From Trichoderma breve (Eukaryota > Ascomycota > Sordariomycetes > Hypocreales > Hypocreaceae): a stretch of DNA of 64,000 nt. The position numbers were made by a program, and so were the translations under genes. Positions within the stretch are counted from its first letter, which is position 1. Every line of letters starts with the position of its first letter. The notes beneath the pieces are model-generated. The model was not told where the DNA came from and did not search any database. It worked only from the letters and a program-made list of their open reading frames with translations. The stretch lies in contig NC_079232.1 in the NCBI RefSeq assembly GCF_028502605.1, positions 2,356,001 through 2,420,000 on the forward strand. Direction: 5' to 3'. This document shows, one piece after another, positions 45,873 to 56,278 of the stretch.

Positions 45873-47859
45873 TTTTGCGGTAAACCGTTTGTGCTTTGTC
45901 TACTGATTTGGCAGGAAGCCAGAGAGGATATGTTCAGTATGTGTGTGTGTTGTTATATTCCCTTTATAGGAAATGCGGCCCGGAAACAGTGTCTATTATA
46001 GCATTTCTCCAGGCGTTTATCGATTACTTTTGTCCATCTTCACTGCAAACAGTCAAGACCGAACTTATTTCCTCTGACGTTCGATACGACAATCCTGGCG
46101 ATGCTATTTCTTGAGTTAGTCTCTTTTTTCTTTTTCTTTCTTCACATATCTATTCGCTTTTACCCTTCTACTTCTACCCACTTTTGTTTTCTTTTTATTC
46201 TTGTACTTTCATGAGCGGTCCTGGTTGGCACTCTTCAAAAAAGTTTCTATTTGTATGCGCGAGTTGGGCGTGGATATAGTGTATAGCATATGTGGCATTT
46301 GAGTGCGAGCGATTAAAGCCCCCGCCCTTTGCAACTGCTTACCATTGTTGTGTTTTTAGTGTTGTGTGGAATAAGAGAGTCAAAAAGAAAAGACGAGATT
46401 GTCCGCCGGGTTTTCAATTATTTTTACATCTCTCCCTCTCTCTTCGTTTTGAAGGAGATCATAGCCTGTTTATGATGAGGCAAACGCCGGAAAGAAATCC
46501 TCTTTTGCCCCTTGCTTCCCAGAAGGAGAGAACCTAAAAAGGGGGCTATTACAACAACAACAACTCAAAAAGGGAAAAAAAGGAAAAAAGCGTCATTCGA
46601 ATTGTGTGACACTTGGAGTTCTTTTTTTTTAATGCTATGAGGGGAGGAAAGGGAAAGGTATGGACATGAAAGGATTTAACTTTATTTTTTTTCTCTACGA
46701 TCCAGGAGATTTGTTGTCTTTTTTTTCTGTTTGATATTTTGTAGCCTTTTTGAGAGAGGGAAATCTGGAGATTTTTTGTGTTGGACGGGGAGTTTTTACA
46801 GAGAGAGATGAGACAGAGACAGACAGATGAGGGTCGAGATGGGGAGGTTGTGAGAATATATGAAGATACTTTGTTGGCTTCTTACTATGTTTGCCTCTTG
46901 TGTGTGTGTGTTTGCCGGACCGTGAATTATTACTCCTTTCGCTTTTGTAAACAATCGATTCGGGTTGACACGGCTTGTGTACATGGCGCCCTTCATCTCT
47001 TTAATTCGCAATGGCCACCCCCATAGTAAAATACTACTGCGATCATCGCACTTTTCTGACATTTACTACATTTTTCTAATACCTGCTACTATTGCTACAT
47101 CTTTCCACCTAATGTCTAATACTATAGCTATATCTTTCTAGTATCTGCTACTATTGCTACATTCCTCTAATATCTACTACTATGGCTATATCTCTCTGGT
47201 ATCTGTTCCTATGTCTATATTCGTCTCGTTTCTAGCATTATCATCTATTACTAGGTACGTAGCATTAAAATTGAGACTCGATGTTGGATATCTAGTAGAC
47301 TTGGGGTAAATGCTAGTGTTTCCCTTAATTTATCATGGCTACCGCTATATTTTGCCATAAATTCATCCACCTCGACGTACTCTGGTAGCGATAAAATTCG
47401 AGACTCACATATTCATCTTGCAAAGGCACTCTCATCTTAGAGGGAGTCGTACATCATCTTGGCCATGCCTACTTATGTAGTGCCCACAGCTCGTCGTTCA
47501 TGTCTTAGAGCGTGCTTACCATGTAGCGGAAACTAGCCTTTTGGAAAGCATCTGCTAGATGAGTACACCCATCTATAGACTTCTCGTCTTCGATTGTGTA
47601 AATGTCATATAGAGAGAGATGTGAATAAGGCCGCGTTAGTGATCGGGTCGGTGTCCAGCAGACGCACCGCTGTCAATGGATTCTCAAGTCACTTGTCGAT
47701 ATGTTTCCCTCTTGGAAGGGGGAATACAGGCTAATATTTAACAAGTCAAGTGTGATTTCGGTGGTATTGTATGCAAGAATTAAGATTAGGTAAAGGAATA
47801 TTAAGCCTCAGCAAGGTATTTACATTATTTTCATACTTTTTAACATTATTTTCATACTT
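45873..47859. other. Gene-free stretch with repeat cluster C
   Basis: About 2 kb between LRG1 (+) and the NLR-like gene (-), which converge. 46.1-46.8 kb has many homopolymer T and A runs, and a GT run lies at about 46901-46912. Repeat cluster C lies at 47061-47229. Small ORFs have no recognisable domains. Confidence 0.4.
47061..47229 (+). repeat. ~29-bp tandem repeat, cluster C (5-6 units)
   Basis: Units begin at 47081, 47112, 47143, 47172 and 47201 (29-31 bp), with a partial one before them. The third, ATCTGCTACTATTGCTACA..., is closest to cluster A. Orientation is the same as A. It lies about 630 bp beyond the NLR stop codon. Confidence 0.85.
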
Positions 47860-47862
47860 TTA
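47822..47862. repeat. ~21-bp tandem duplication spanning the NLR stop codon
   Basis: Two adjacent copies sharing ACATTATTTTCATACTTTT. The second copy (47843-47862) covers the TAA stop of the NLR-like gene on the minus strand. The last codons and stop of that gene therefore lie at the edge of a small duplication. Confidence 0.8.
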
Positions 47863-50800
47863 AAGCGATGGACCGAAAGATAGCCCACGGATGTTTTCTA
47901 AAATAATAAGCCGATCTGAATGATCTAGCGGTATCATGCCAATGCTCTTCCAGATCATACGCATAGCCTGAAGTTTGCTATATTCAGGTAACCAGTCAGA
48001 CAAAAAGTAAGGCTCGCTTAGACAATCTCCGAGGCTGTTTAATAGTATTGACCGATCTGGGTGACCCAGTGGTGTGGTGGAAATAATCTCTCCTAGTATG
48101 GCTATCGCTTGAAAACTGTCGCTCAAATAGGTAGTGCGTAATGGCCTCTCTCGTAGACTATCTGCAAGGCTTTGCAAAAGTTTCCCCCGGTCTGGATGAT
48201 ATCTCGGGGTGGTCTCAAGGACTTTCATTGATTCGCCGAAAATCGAATCTACATGTAGTCGGTCTGTTGGATCAAGTAGTGGTTCTGGTTCCTCATAATT
48301 GTCATAGTTGCTCAACATGGCGATTCGGCTGGGGTTGTCTTGAGGCATTGAGTAAATGGCCACTGTAGCTATTCCTATCGCAAACCTGAAGACGAATGTC
48401 TTGATATCATTGAAGTCTAGCGATTCATTATTCCAACAGCAGTAATCTCCTAGCACTGTAGCTAGCGCGCTCAGTTTCTCATAGATCTCCATACGTGCGG
48501 CAGCTTGAACCACAGATCCAGGAAGTGCTGCCTCTAGCGAAGCGTGGACACGGGTGATCCCATCTAACGCCGCATAATATATAAGGGGAATGTCCAGAAG
48601 GCAATCAAAGACTTCCTCTGTATTTTTAAATTGGCCATAACATCTCAATGTATCGTATATATAGAGGAGGTAAGCTTGACAGATCTCCGCAAGGACTGTT
48701 TGTGCTTCGTGGGCATTTATGGAGTGTTGCCAACGTTCAGTTATGTCGGGAACGATTCCAGGTGGGGACAGTTCGCTAAGAAACTTTCGAGCAGTTTGAT
48801 GGATAAAATAAACCTGGTCATGATAGATTGAGACAAATAACCCACACCAAGACCTAAGACGGGACTTGAAATCTTCGTCTGTTTCACGGTCAATTGTTCG
48901 TGTTGAGACGTCGAAATTAACGGCTTCATTTAGTTCGTCTAACAGTAGCGGTCTGCATGCTCCAAAGACAATTGTCAAAACCTTCCGGACCATCGGATCT
49001 TTCTTAGATTTGCTAAGAATACGCTCGTATGCTTCGTTAACACTCCCTGGAAGTGTTATAAGAGTCGATTCTACTCCTTTCAAGGTCATTTTGAAGTCTT
49101 CCTCCTCCAGATAGTTGAATATTAGATATACCCATAAATAAGTACGATGGTGAGTCTCTTGGAGCCTTGTTTTCAGATACTCCGTAATATCGGCGGAGAG
49201 GCCCTTGGTTGCTGATAGCTGGTTAATCCGATGCTGTATAACATGATCTATCTCATGGCTAATAGCTTCTGACTCTTCTTCTCCTGGTATATGGATTTCC
49301 GGGAAAATACTTGTAAGGTTATAAAACTCAGATATAATACCTTCGTATGGACGACATGTAAGAAGATATTTAAGCTTCCCACACTGATCGCTGTGGAATT
49401 GTTTTTCCACATGATGTATCAAGTCTCTAAATTCGGATTCGATACATTCATCTAGGGCATCAAGGACGATTATAACAGAGCCTGCCTGGGGATCTTCAGC
49501 AGCATTCTGTAAAATCCGCCAGAGCGTTTTCGTAGAGTTGATTAATCCAGGTCCGTCCTTGTGATATTCTTTTATAGCATATTTAATTAGATAAGACTTC
49601 TGTGAGAAGAGCTGGTGAAGCAGTGCGCAAAGGGCCTGTCGGACTGTATGTTGATCTTGGTCTTTAAAGAAAAAGTAGCAGATGGTAGTTTCTGGACGTG
49701 GGAGGACCTCGTCAACTAGATATTTAGCCAAGACTGACTTTCCGCAGCCAGGATCTGCTGATACCAGCAGCGGGCCAGAGTCCTGATTCAACCACGTCTG
49801 GAAGTGCTCGTGCTGGAGGAACCACAGGCAAGTGTTTTCAACCCTCTTTTCCACTCGGTCTTTATACCACTCGTATGTGGCATCTCTGTCATGACGTATG
49901 AGACGGAATAATTGGTGACAACTTTCTTCTTCCTGGCGACGCCTTTTTTCTTCTTGAGTTTGGATATCCTCCATAACAATGTCTCGGTGCTCCTTCGCAA
50001 CATCACGATGTTCTCTTGCAATATCTTGATAATCTGTCATGGGATCAGTATATGCTAACGTTACACTCTGAAGAGCCGCAGACTGACCAGATAATAGATC
50101 GCCAATCTTCTTCTCAGCTTCAACTCTATTGGGCACGATTTGATGAAGAAGATCCTTTGTGTACATGGCTGCCACCATTGCTGCATATCCCCGCCACTCC
50201 TCATTCTTATGCGAATCTGAGTAATCGCAAATACCACGAATAACGAGACACGGAAAGTGGTTCATTAGCCCCGCTGCTTCCGTCTCAAAGCACTTGACGT
50301 CTTTTTCAGTAGCGAGCTTGTCCCGAAGCACGGCGTCTTCCATCAGCTGGTTTGCTGAAGCAACCAGGCCATAATGGATCATTGGATCATCTTCATATTC
50401 ACCCCTTTCAGGCCGCAAGATAAGGGAAGATAAAGTATTTCCACATGACATGGCGCAGTTGCGTTCCTCGTTTGTAGAGTGGTAGATGTAACTGTGATAT
50501 AATCTATCGCTACTTGGGTCGGGTTGTTGGTATTTCTTTTGTAGCCTTGGATTCTTATCGAGAATGGCACTAATGTTTGCCTTAATTCGATGCCCTTCCT
50601 CCTCATATCTGGCCTTCACCCCTGTGACTGCTGCTCGTAAAAGAGACGGAGGTTGATTTAGGAATCCAGTTGTTTGGAAGCTCTGTCCTTGGATAGTTTT
50701 TCCAAAGTCATACTGGAATACACCACTGTGACTAACGCCGTCACTGCTTCCTGGAGAGCTCACCACCACATCCCCCAAACGAATGTCGTGCTTTCGAGAT

Positions 50801-51087
50801 GGCGCGCCTCCCCCAATGCCAACTAGCAGGCCGAATCGAACATAAGGGAAAGAATGTGATAGGTCTGCTGCCACACGTGCTGCGGAGCATATCCCATATT
50901 CACCATCGGGCAAAACAGCGATAACAACGTTATGTTTTCCAATTCGACCTAAAGTATAATTGTTACTGTCGTTGGTGGAAACAGCCTCTGGTCCTTCGTG
51001 TATTTCATCAAGCACAGCTCGGGCAGCAACATATTCGGTCGTGATGGCGGAGATCCAGCCAACTGTGTAATCGCTCGGGTTCGACAT
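47860..51087 (-). CDS. NLR-like protein: PNP_UDP phosphorylase domain, NACHT NTPase, short repeat tail
   Basis: Fungal NLR-like proteins are STAND NTPases thought to sense non-self and trigger defence or incompatibility. The gene is intron-free, 1075 residues. Residues ~7-320 form a nucleoside-phosphorylase-like (PNP_UDP) domain: VGWISAITTEYVAARAVL, then LLVGIGGGAPS with RLGDVVVSSP, and FETEAAGLMN with RGICDYSD. A charged helical linker (EHRDVAKEHRDI) follows near 355-395. NACHT begins near 430. Walker A is DPGCGKSVLAKYL (~446), Walker B VIIVLDALDECIE (~546), and CRPYEG follows. The tail has two or three HPDR-type repeats (TPLGHPDRSILLNSLGDCL) and then stops, shorter than the long TPR arrays seen in some relatives. 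Base use is AT-richer than in the flanking core genes, as judged by eye. Function as an incompatibility or immune receptor is an inference from architecture. Confidence 0.92.
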   Translation of the reverse strand: MSNPSDYTVGWISAITTEYVAARAVLDEIHEGPEAVSTNDSNNYTLGRIGKHNVVIAVLPDGEYGICSAARVAADLSHSFPYVRFGLLVGIGGGAPSRKHDIRLGDVVVSSPGSSDGVSHSGVFQYDFGKTIQGQSFQTTGFLNQPPSLLRAAVTGVKARYEEEGHRIKANISAILDKNPRLQKKYQQPDPSSDRLYHSYIYHSTNEERNCAMSCGNTLSSLILRPERGEYEDDPMIHYGLVASANQLMEDAVLRDKLATEKDVKCFETEAAGLMNHFPCLVIRGICDYSDSHKNEEWRGYAAMVAAMYTKDLLHQIVPNRVEAEKKIGDLLSGQSAALQSVTLAYTDPMTDYQDIAREHRDVAKEHRDIVMEDIQTQEEKRRRQEEESCHQLFRLIRHDRDATYEWYKDRVEKRVENTCLWFLQHEHFQTWLNQDSGPLLVSADPGCGKSVLAKYLVDEVLPRPETTICYFFFKDQDQHTVRQALCALLHQLFSQKSYLIKYAIKEYHKDGPGLINSTKTLWRILQNAAEDPQAGSVIIVLDALDECIESEFRDLIHHVEKQFHSDQCGKLKYLLTCRPYEGIISEFYNLTSIFPEIHIPGEEESEAISHEIDHVIQHRINQLSATKGLSADITEYLKTRLQETHHRTYLWVYLIFNYLEEEDFKMTLKGVESTLITLPGSVNEAYERILSKSKKDPMVRKVLTIVFGACRPLLLDELNEAVNFDVSTRTIDRETDEDFKSRLRSWCGLFVSIYHDQVYFIHQTARKFLSELSPPGIVPDITERWQHSINAHEAQTVLAEICQAYLLYIYDTLRCYGQFKNTEEVFDCLLDIPLIYYAALDGITRVHASLEAALPGSVVQAAARMEIYEKLSALATVLGDYCCWNNESLDFNDIKTFVFRFAIGIATVAIYSMPQDNPSRIAMLSNYDNYEEPEPLLDPTDRLHVDSIFGESMKVLETTPRYHPDRGKLLQSLADSLRERPLRTTYLSDSFQAIAILGEIISTTPLGHPDRSILLNSLGDCLSEPYFLSDWLPEYSKLQAMRMIWKSIGMIPLDHSDRLIILENIRGLSFGPSL

Positions 51088-51609
51088 CTCTCTAGATGGA
51101 CTAACGAAGGTGAAACAAATGTGTATGCCTCTCCCTGACGCTGGAGGAAGCTCCTGCTGGCTTCAATGATCAAGCCATGGATGGCTGGTGTATAAAGGAT
51201 GCAGCATCTCGCGTCTGCAAAGGCGGGGGGAGTGTCAGGCTGCGATTGAGCCGCATTCTCTCATTGGATAATTAGGCCCAGATACCAGTACTATTTGGCA
51301 TTCGGCTGAAATATTACCTACCTATAGTAGGTAGGAAACCCATTATCAGCGGTGTGAAAACGTGACATTTACAAGGACAACTCAATACTGGGACATAATA
51401 GTATGGACCTCTTGTATTGATGCTATAAACAAGTGCGTATTAAATGAATATTTGCAGGTGTGTATGTAAACACACATGACTAAATTACTGCTATTTCTGC
51501 ATCCAAATCATGTCACTCATCAATGATTCGTAGTACCGATGGGTATATAGGATTTCCCACCTCTTTTTTTCATCGCTGAATCGCTACCCTCTCTCAGCCT
51601 TTGCACCAA
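51088..51609. other. Intergenic region with an inverted repeat, upstream of the NLR-like gene
   Basis: This 522-bp interval holds the NLR promoter and the 3' flank of ERG26, both minus strand. A perfect inverted repeat, CCTACCTA-TAG-TAGGTAGG, lies at 51317-51335, about 230 bp upstream of the NLR start. No gene is seen. Confidence 0.5.
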
Positions 51610-52802
51610 TCACTGCGTCTTCTTGGATTCATCCTTCTTCTTCTCCTCCATAAACCAGCCCACACCGCGGTCAATGCCCTCCTGCAGCGTCCACAAAGGC
51701 TCGTACCGCAGAACCTGTTTGGCCTTGTTGATGTTGTAGTAGCGCGTCATGGTTGACACCATGGCCCTGAGTCTGGTAAAAGTAGGCGGCTTGCCAATGA
51801 TTCCAAAGAAGATTTCGCTAGCGGAGCCGAGGAGGATACTCATACCCCTGGAGATCTCCCAGACACCCTCAGTTCCCTTGTCGTTACCGGCGGCCTTCCA
51901 GACAGCGCGCGCAAAGTCCCAGAAGTAGACGGGCGAGTCGTTTGTGACGAAGAAGATTTCGCCGTCGACGCGCTCGTGGCTCAGGGGAATGGTACGCGAG
52001 GCAGCGGTGGCAAGCAGCAGGCGGGCGGCAAGAAGGTGAGCGTGGGCGACGTTGCCAACGTAGGTAAAGTCGAAGATGTTGGTGTTGTCACCGAGCTGGA
52101 TGTGTGACTTCTTGTTGTCGTAGGCACGGATGAAGCCGGCGAGGGTCTGGACGTCACCCTCGCCGAAGATGCCAGCGGGACGGATGGACGTGGTGAGGAG
52201 CCTGGAGGGCTCTTGACGGTTGGCCTTGATGACCAGTTCTTCGGCAGCGGCCTAGAGAGGTGGGTTCAATTGTCAGTCTTCTGAATTGCACGTTTAAAGT
52301 ATAGCCAGTGTCCATGATATAGTACCTTTGTCTCGGAGTAGTACTCTTTCTGCTGGGCGCCTCGAATGACGGGGTAATCCTCGTCTGCGTTGAACAGGTC
52401 GTTCTCGTTGTCGCTAATGACACTGGCCGAGCTGGTATACACGAGTGCCTTGACGCCGGTGTTTTGGCAAGCCTCAATGACGGCCGTGGTGCCGCCGACA
52501 TTGACCTTCCGGAAGAGATCGTGGGCTGTCTTGTTGTCGCCGCTGGCCACGGGGGAAGCCGTGTGGATGACGACGTCAGGCTTGACCTGTTTCAGGATCT
52601 CGGTCAGCTTGGCGGCATCGGTGATGTCGCACTCGTGGTAGGAGGCCTTGTCGTTGATGTTGCGGGTGCATCGCAGATCGATAGAGGCCACGGATTTGCA
52701 GTTCCATGAATCCAGCGCCTGGTTGACGATGTGGTGGCCCAGGAAGCCGTTGCCTCCAATGACGAGGACGCTACCGAGGTCGCCTCTCTTTTCGCCGGCC
52801 AT
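51610..52802 (-). CDS. ERG26: Sterol-4-alpha-carboxylate 3-dehydrogenase (decarboxylating)
   Basis: Erg26 oxidises and decarboxylates the C4 carboxyl intermediate during sterol C4 demethylation, in a complex with Erg25, Erg27 and Erg28 at the ER. Exons are 52802..52326 and 52251..51610, giving 372 residues, normal for the family. The NAD(P) Rossmann motif is VIGGNGFLGHHIV (about 14-26). The catalytic region has VYTSSASVI and YSETK, the YxxxK of short-chain dehydrogenases. Later come RPAGIFGEGD and FTYVGNVAHAHLLAA, typical of 3-beta-HSD enzymes. The intron lies immediately after the catalytic Lys codon (ACAAAG|GTACTA). The start at 52802 gives MAGEKRGDLGSVLVIGG; the longer open frame upstream has no family resemblance. 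Confidence 0.94.
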
Positions 52803-53384
52803 TGCTGCGAGTGACGGTGCGGTGAGGGAGTTTTGGGTATGGATGGATGATTGTTGGAGGTCGATATCGAGATTCGATATGATGGAGTCGTGGCACAGAA
52901 AGCAGGCCACTGCTGAAGGTACCTGAGCTAGACCGAAATTCTAGTGGTCCTTAGTGCAGATACGCCTGAAGAAATGGGGATTTGGCGGAAAACGTGGCTT
53001 CAGTTTAGTGGGGGGTTCTAGTACAATTGAGTCTAACATCAATCCTCAATCGTGTTGAGCTAGATCCTTTTCACGACGACACTTCTACAGACCTGGAGGA
53101 ACAACTTGCCATCTTCACCAAGACCCCGGTAATTTGTGCGACCCAACACGACGGCCTGCAGCTTATTTTCGAACCCCTTGTAGGCGCCCAGCATTGCCCG
53201 ACAAGTGCATGCTCTTGCAGGTTGCTGCATACTGAACCATGTATAAATGAGCCACCATTGTTTCTCGTCTCTCCTCTGGTGTTCCGTCTACCATACGCTT
53301 TCCAGCTGATGAATACGAGTGCCATGTTTCCGTATCCCTGGAAATGCTCTGCTCTTTAGCTCGGCGATTGGAAGACCACATCAA
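52803..53384. promoter_or_regulatory. Divergent promoter region ERG26 / unrecognised gene
   Basis: This 582-bp interval lies between divergent starts. Short ORFs on both strands (53027-53384) overlap each other and have no recognisable domain. No known binding site stands out. Confidence 0.4.
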
Positions 53385-54797
53385 ATGGCAGAGAGTCGGG
53401 GGGATCAGGACCCGGACGTCGAGATTCTAGTTCACGTCACGGCACCAAGCAGGACGGCAGACGACGTTGCATATCGGCAGCTCGCGCAATCCTATCTTTC
53501 TTTTCAACCCCAACGCCGGGTTGCTTTTACAGCTGATCCCATTCAGGAGCATTATTATGGAGATGTGCAACTTAGTGACGAGGTGGGAGGTTCTCCAACG
53601 CAAGAGACGGTCTCTTCATTCAACAAGGATTTCTCGGCGGTGACTTCAGGACAACCGTGGGTTCCAGAGACTCAGGATCTAAGCTTCCGAAGTGTGTACG
53701 ATAATCGCTTTTCACCGCCATTGCAAGAGAGACGCGACTCAGCGGACAAGTCTTTCCTAATCGAGGACGGGGAATCTCTCTCAACTCAGGTCCTATCTCC
53801 ATGGCGTGCGCCTCCAAGCCAAGTCAACGATTCATACCCCCTACCTGATGCTGAGATACGCCACGCCACGCCAACGAGGGTTTTGGAGCATTATCTAAAG
53901 AACCTGAATTCATCAGCGCCTCCCAAATCCTCGCCCCCTGGCCCAGCTCCCAATCCTGATGAATCCGCCTCGTTAGCCAGCGCCTATGGGGGGAATATCC
54001 CGTCATCTATTCCCATCCCTCCTGGTTTGGACGAAGCTGCAAGCCAATCACTTGGATATGGAAGCGCTGCAAACATCATCCCGGTCACCCCCGGAGTACC
54101 AGAAGTATCGACACGGAAGCGGGAGCAGTTCTCTCCAACTGTGATCAACGAGACTATCTATATATCAAGCAGCGCTCTTGACACAGCGTCAGAAGCAGCT
54201 TCTTTCAGAGCTGAATCCGCACCACCCCTATCAAAGCGACAAAAGGGACTCGCCGAGGAAGCCGAAGCTACGAATCTACAACGGAGCTCGAGTGACACCG
54301 GACCCGTAAGGACCAATCAGCCGACAAGCACTTCTTTTGCCGTAGTGAAAGAACTAACCGAGGCCTTGGAAATTCGACCACCGTCACCCCCCGCAGGAAT
54401 CATGGATCTCGAGCCCGCAGACTTGGTATCCGACAAACTAGCCAAGCTAGCCAAAGACCTCTCATCTCGATATCGTCCCGTGATAAAACGCGAAACAGAA
54501 CCCCTCGAACGAGGATATTGGCTCCTCGACTGCACCGGCTGGTCCCAAGAGACTCGCCACGAAGCTTGGGTCTTCTTGGCCAACTACCTCCGCAGTGGTC
54601 TCGCCGGCTGGGGCGTGTGGTGTCGTCGCGATGAAACGCATACTTGGATCCGCTTCTACTGCTGGGCTCATGTTGCCAAGCATACATATCTGCTGCTCTA
54701 TCTCGCTAGCGGCAGGCATCTGAAAACTACTGGCGCGCAATGGATTGGTGCTGATGGAGAAGTTGTCTTGGAAGTGCTCCCTGTGGAGAAAAAGTAA
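53385..54797 (+). CDS. Unrecognised protein with disordered head and compact Trp-rich C-terminal domain, 470 aa
   Basis: I do not recognise a function. The gene is intron-free. The first ATG in frame is at 53385 (MAESRGDQDPDVEIL). Residues ~60-330 are low-complexity, rich in Ser and Pro, with acidic patches, and carry a short basic cluster (LSKRQKGLAEE) that may be a nuclear signal. The last ~110 residues look folded and constrained: RGYWLLDCTGWSQETRHEAW, LRSGLAGWGVWCRRDETHTW, IRFYCWAHVAKHTYLLLYLA and TGAQWIGADGEVVLEVLP. Trp and Cys are unusually frequent there. A regulatory or adaptor role is a guess from the layout. It converges on the HMG-box gene. Confidence 0.75.
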   Translation: MAESRGDQDPDVEILVHVTAPSRTADDVAYRQLAQSYLSFQPQRRVAFTADPIQEHYYGDVQLSDEVGGSPTQETVSSFNKDFSAVTSGQPWVPETQDLSFRSVYDNRFSPPLQERRDSADKSFLIEDGESLSTQVLSPWRAPPSQVNDSYPLPDAEIRHATPTRVLEHYLKNLNSSAPPKSSPPGPAPNPDESASLASAYGGNIPSSIPIPPGLDEAASQSLGYGSAANIIPVTPGVPEVSTRKREQFSPTVINETIYISSSALDTASEAASFRAESAPPLSKRQKGLAEEAEATNLQRSSSDTGPVRTNQPTSTSFAVVKELTEALEIRPPSPPAGIMDLEPADLVSDKLAKLAKDLSSRYRPVIKRETEPLERGYWLLDCTGWSQETRHEAWVFLANYLRSGLAGWGVWCRRDETHTWIRFYCWAHVAKHTYLLLYLASGRHLKTTGAQWIGADGEVVLEVLPVEKK

Positions 54798-55274
54798 AGT
54801 AATTGTAATTATATCGGTTGAACTTTGGTCAAGTTGGATATAAGCAACGTGAGTTTGGGCATCGGAGTTATTGTCTCATCATTATCAATTGTATCTGATC
54901 GCGTGGGAGCATATGGTTTATGGCGATGGCGCTGAGGAACTATATTTTACTACTTGGGAGACGATGCAAACAAGGGAATCCAATCAAGGGGCGTAGTTAT
55001 AAATAGCATTCAATAAATGGCATTCATACGCACGTTACTGTTATACAATTCATGAAAATTCATGAAATACCCGTCAAAACTCAAGCATGATAACAAAAAC
55101 CCATTTTCTTCACTCTCTCCCAAGATCTCACCCTTTTTCCTTACAACCAGCCCAAGACCCAGAGAGAAATATACCATAATAAACACAGTAACGTGGCAGA
55201 GAAAAAAAAACATGTCTACTCGCTTACAACACACGCACACACAAGAACACCATCCTTAGACATGTGACCTAAAT
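54798..55274. other. Convergent intergenic region
   Basis: This 477-bp interval is AT-rich and should hold the 3' UTRs of the two converging genes. A poly-A run lies near 55201-55209. No gene is seen. Confidence 0.4.
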
Positions 55275-56278
55275 CTAAGCTGCAGGCGAGGCAAGCTTCT
55301 CCTTCCAGTACTGGTTGCCCTTCTCTCTCAAGGTCTTGGCTTGACCTTCTAATCCTTTATTGAGCTCATTAGCCCGATCGACGTAGGGAGCCTTCTCGCT
55401 GGGGCTCAGCGACTTCCATTGTCCGCTAATGGTTTTCATAGCATCAGTGGCTTTTTCAGCACCAATCTGGCTATACTGCTCCTTCAAATACAGGGTGAAG
55501 GCGTTTCCAGAACGGTGAGGGAGTCGGTCGTCGTGGATCAAGTAGATTTTGCCCTTGTCAGTCTTGCGAGCCAGGCGACGGCGAGCCAGGTTAGCCGTGT
55601 AAATCGCCTCGGGAGGGAACGACTGGATCCAGTTCTTTTTGGTCTCTTGGTTGGCGATCTTGTTGGAGTTGCCGACTGAGGCCAAGCGCTAAGAAAAGTG
55701 AAACAGCCAAGTTAGTAAATCTGGTCTCATGGGGAGAGTCAAGGGAGAGAAGGGTCTACCTCTTTCTCGGTCTCGGTCAAGTTCTTGAAGCTGGTGGAAA
55801 GGGCCTTGGCTCTTTCTATAGCGGAACCGCTGCTGCCGCGGATGTTATCGACCAAGTATACATTCCAAGCTGTCTCCGGGAGCAAGGTCGGCCCTTTCAG
55901 TAACGACATCTCTTTCAATTTCTTAATCTCAGCCCTTTCCTTTTGCTCAGGCGTCAACTTCTTCTTGACCGCCTTCTTCGGCTTCTTGGCGGCGACCTTC
56001 TTCTTAACGGCCTTCTTGACAGGCTTCTTGGCCTTGGGCTTTGCGGTCTTCTTGGTCGTCGATTTCTTGGCCGAGGTCTTTGACTTTGACTTTGACGTGG
56101 TCGACTTGGCCGCTGGCGAGCGCATAGATGCCGAGATGCTGATCGTGCGCACCGAGGGCGTGGCAAGTCGCAACACCAATGCGCGGGCTGCTAGACCCGT
56201 GGATTGGCGCCATGGAGCTGCCGCGCCGGAGCTGATGAGCACGCGACGAAGGGCCGCGAGAGTTGCGGATGACAACAT
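55275..56278 (-). CDS. Mitochondrial HMG-box DNA-packaging protein (Abf2 / mtHMG1-like)
   Basis: Proteins of this type coat and compact mitochondrial DNA. Exons are 56278..55760 and 55688..55275, giving 310 residues. The first ~50 residues are rich in Ala, Arg, Ser and Leu with no acidic residue (MLSSATLAALRRVLISSGAA), as in a mitochondrial targeting sequence. A Lys/Ala/Pro-rich stretch like a histone H1 tail follows at about 54-108. Two HMG-like regions follow: about 125-200 (LPETAWNVYLVDNIRG) and about 225-300 (HRSGNAFTLYLKEQYSQIG, SPSEKAPYVDRANE). The second is the clearer box. The intron has a GTAGAC donor and TTAG acceptor, and the frame closes. It diverges from PRE4. The family is fairly sure; the exact orthologue is not. 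Confidence 0.85.

Noticed and set aside
49788..50021. Possible frameshift or second gene within the NLR-like gene
   Set aside because: The main frame is continuous through this region from the PNP domain into the NACHT Walker A; the other frame is a shadow.
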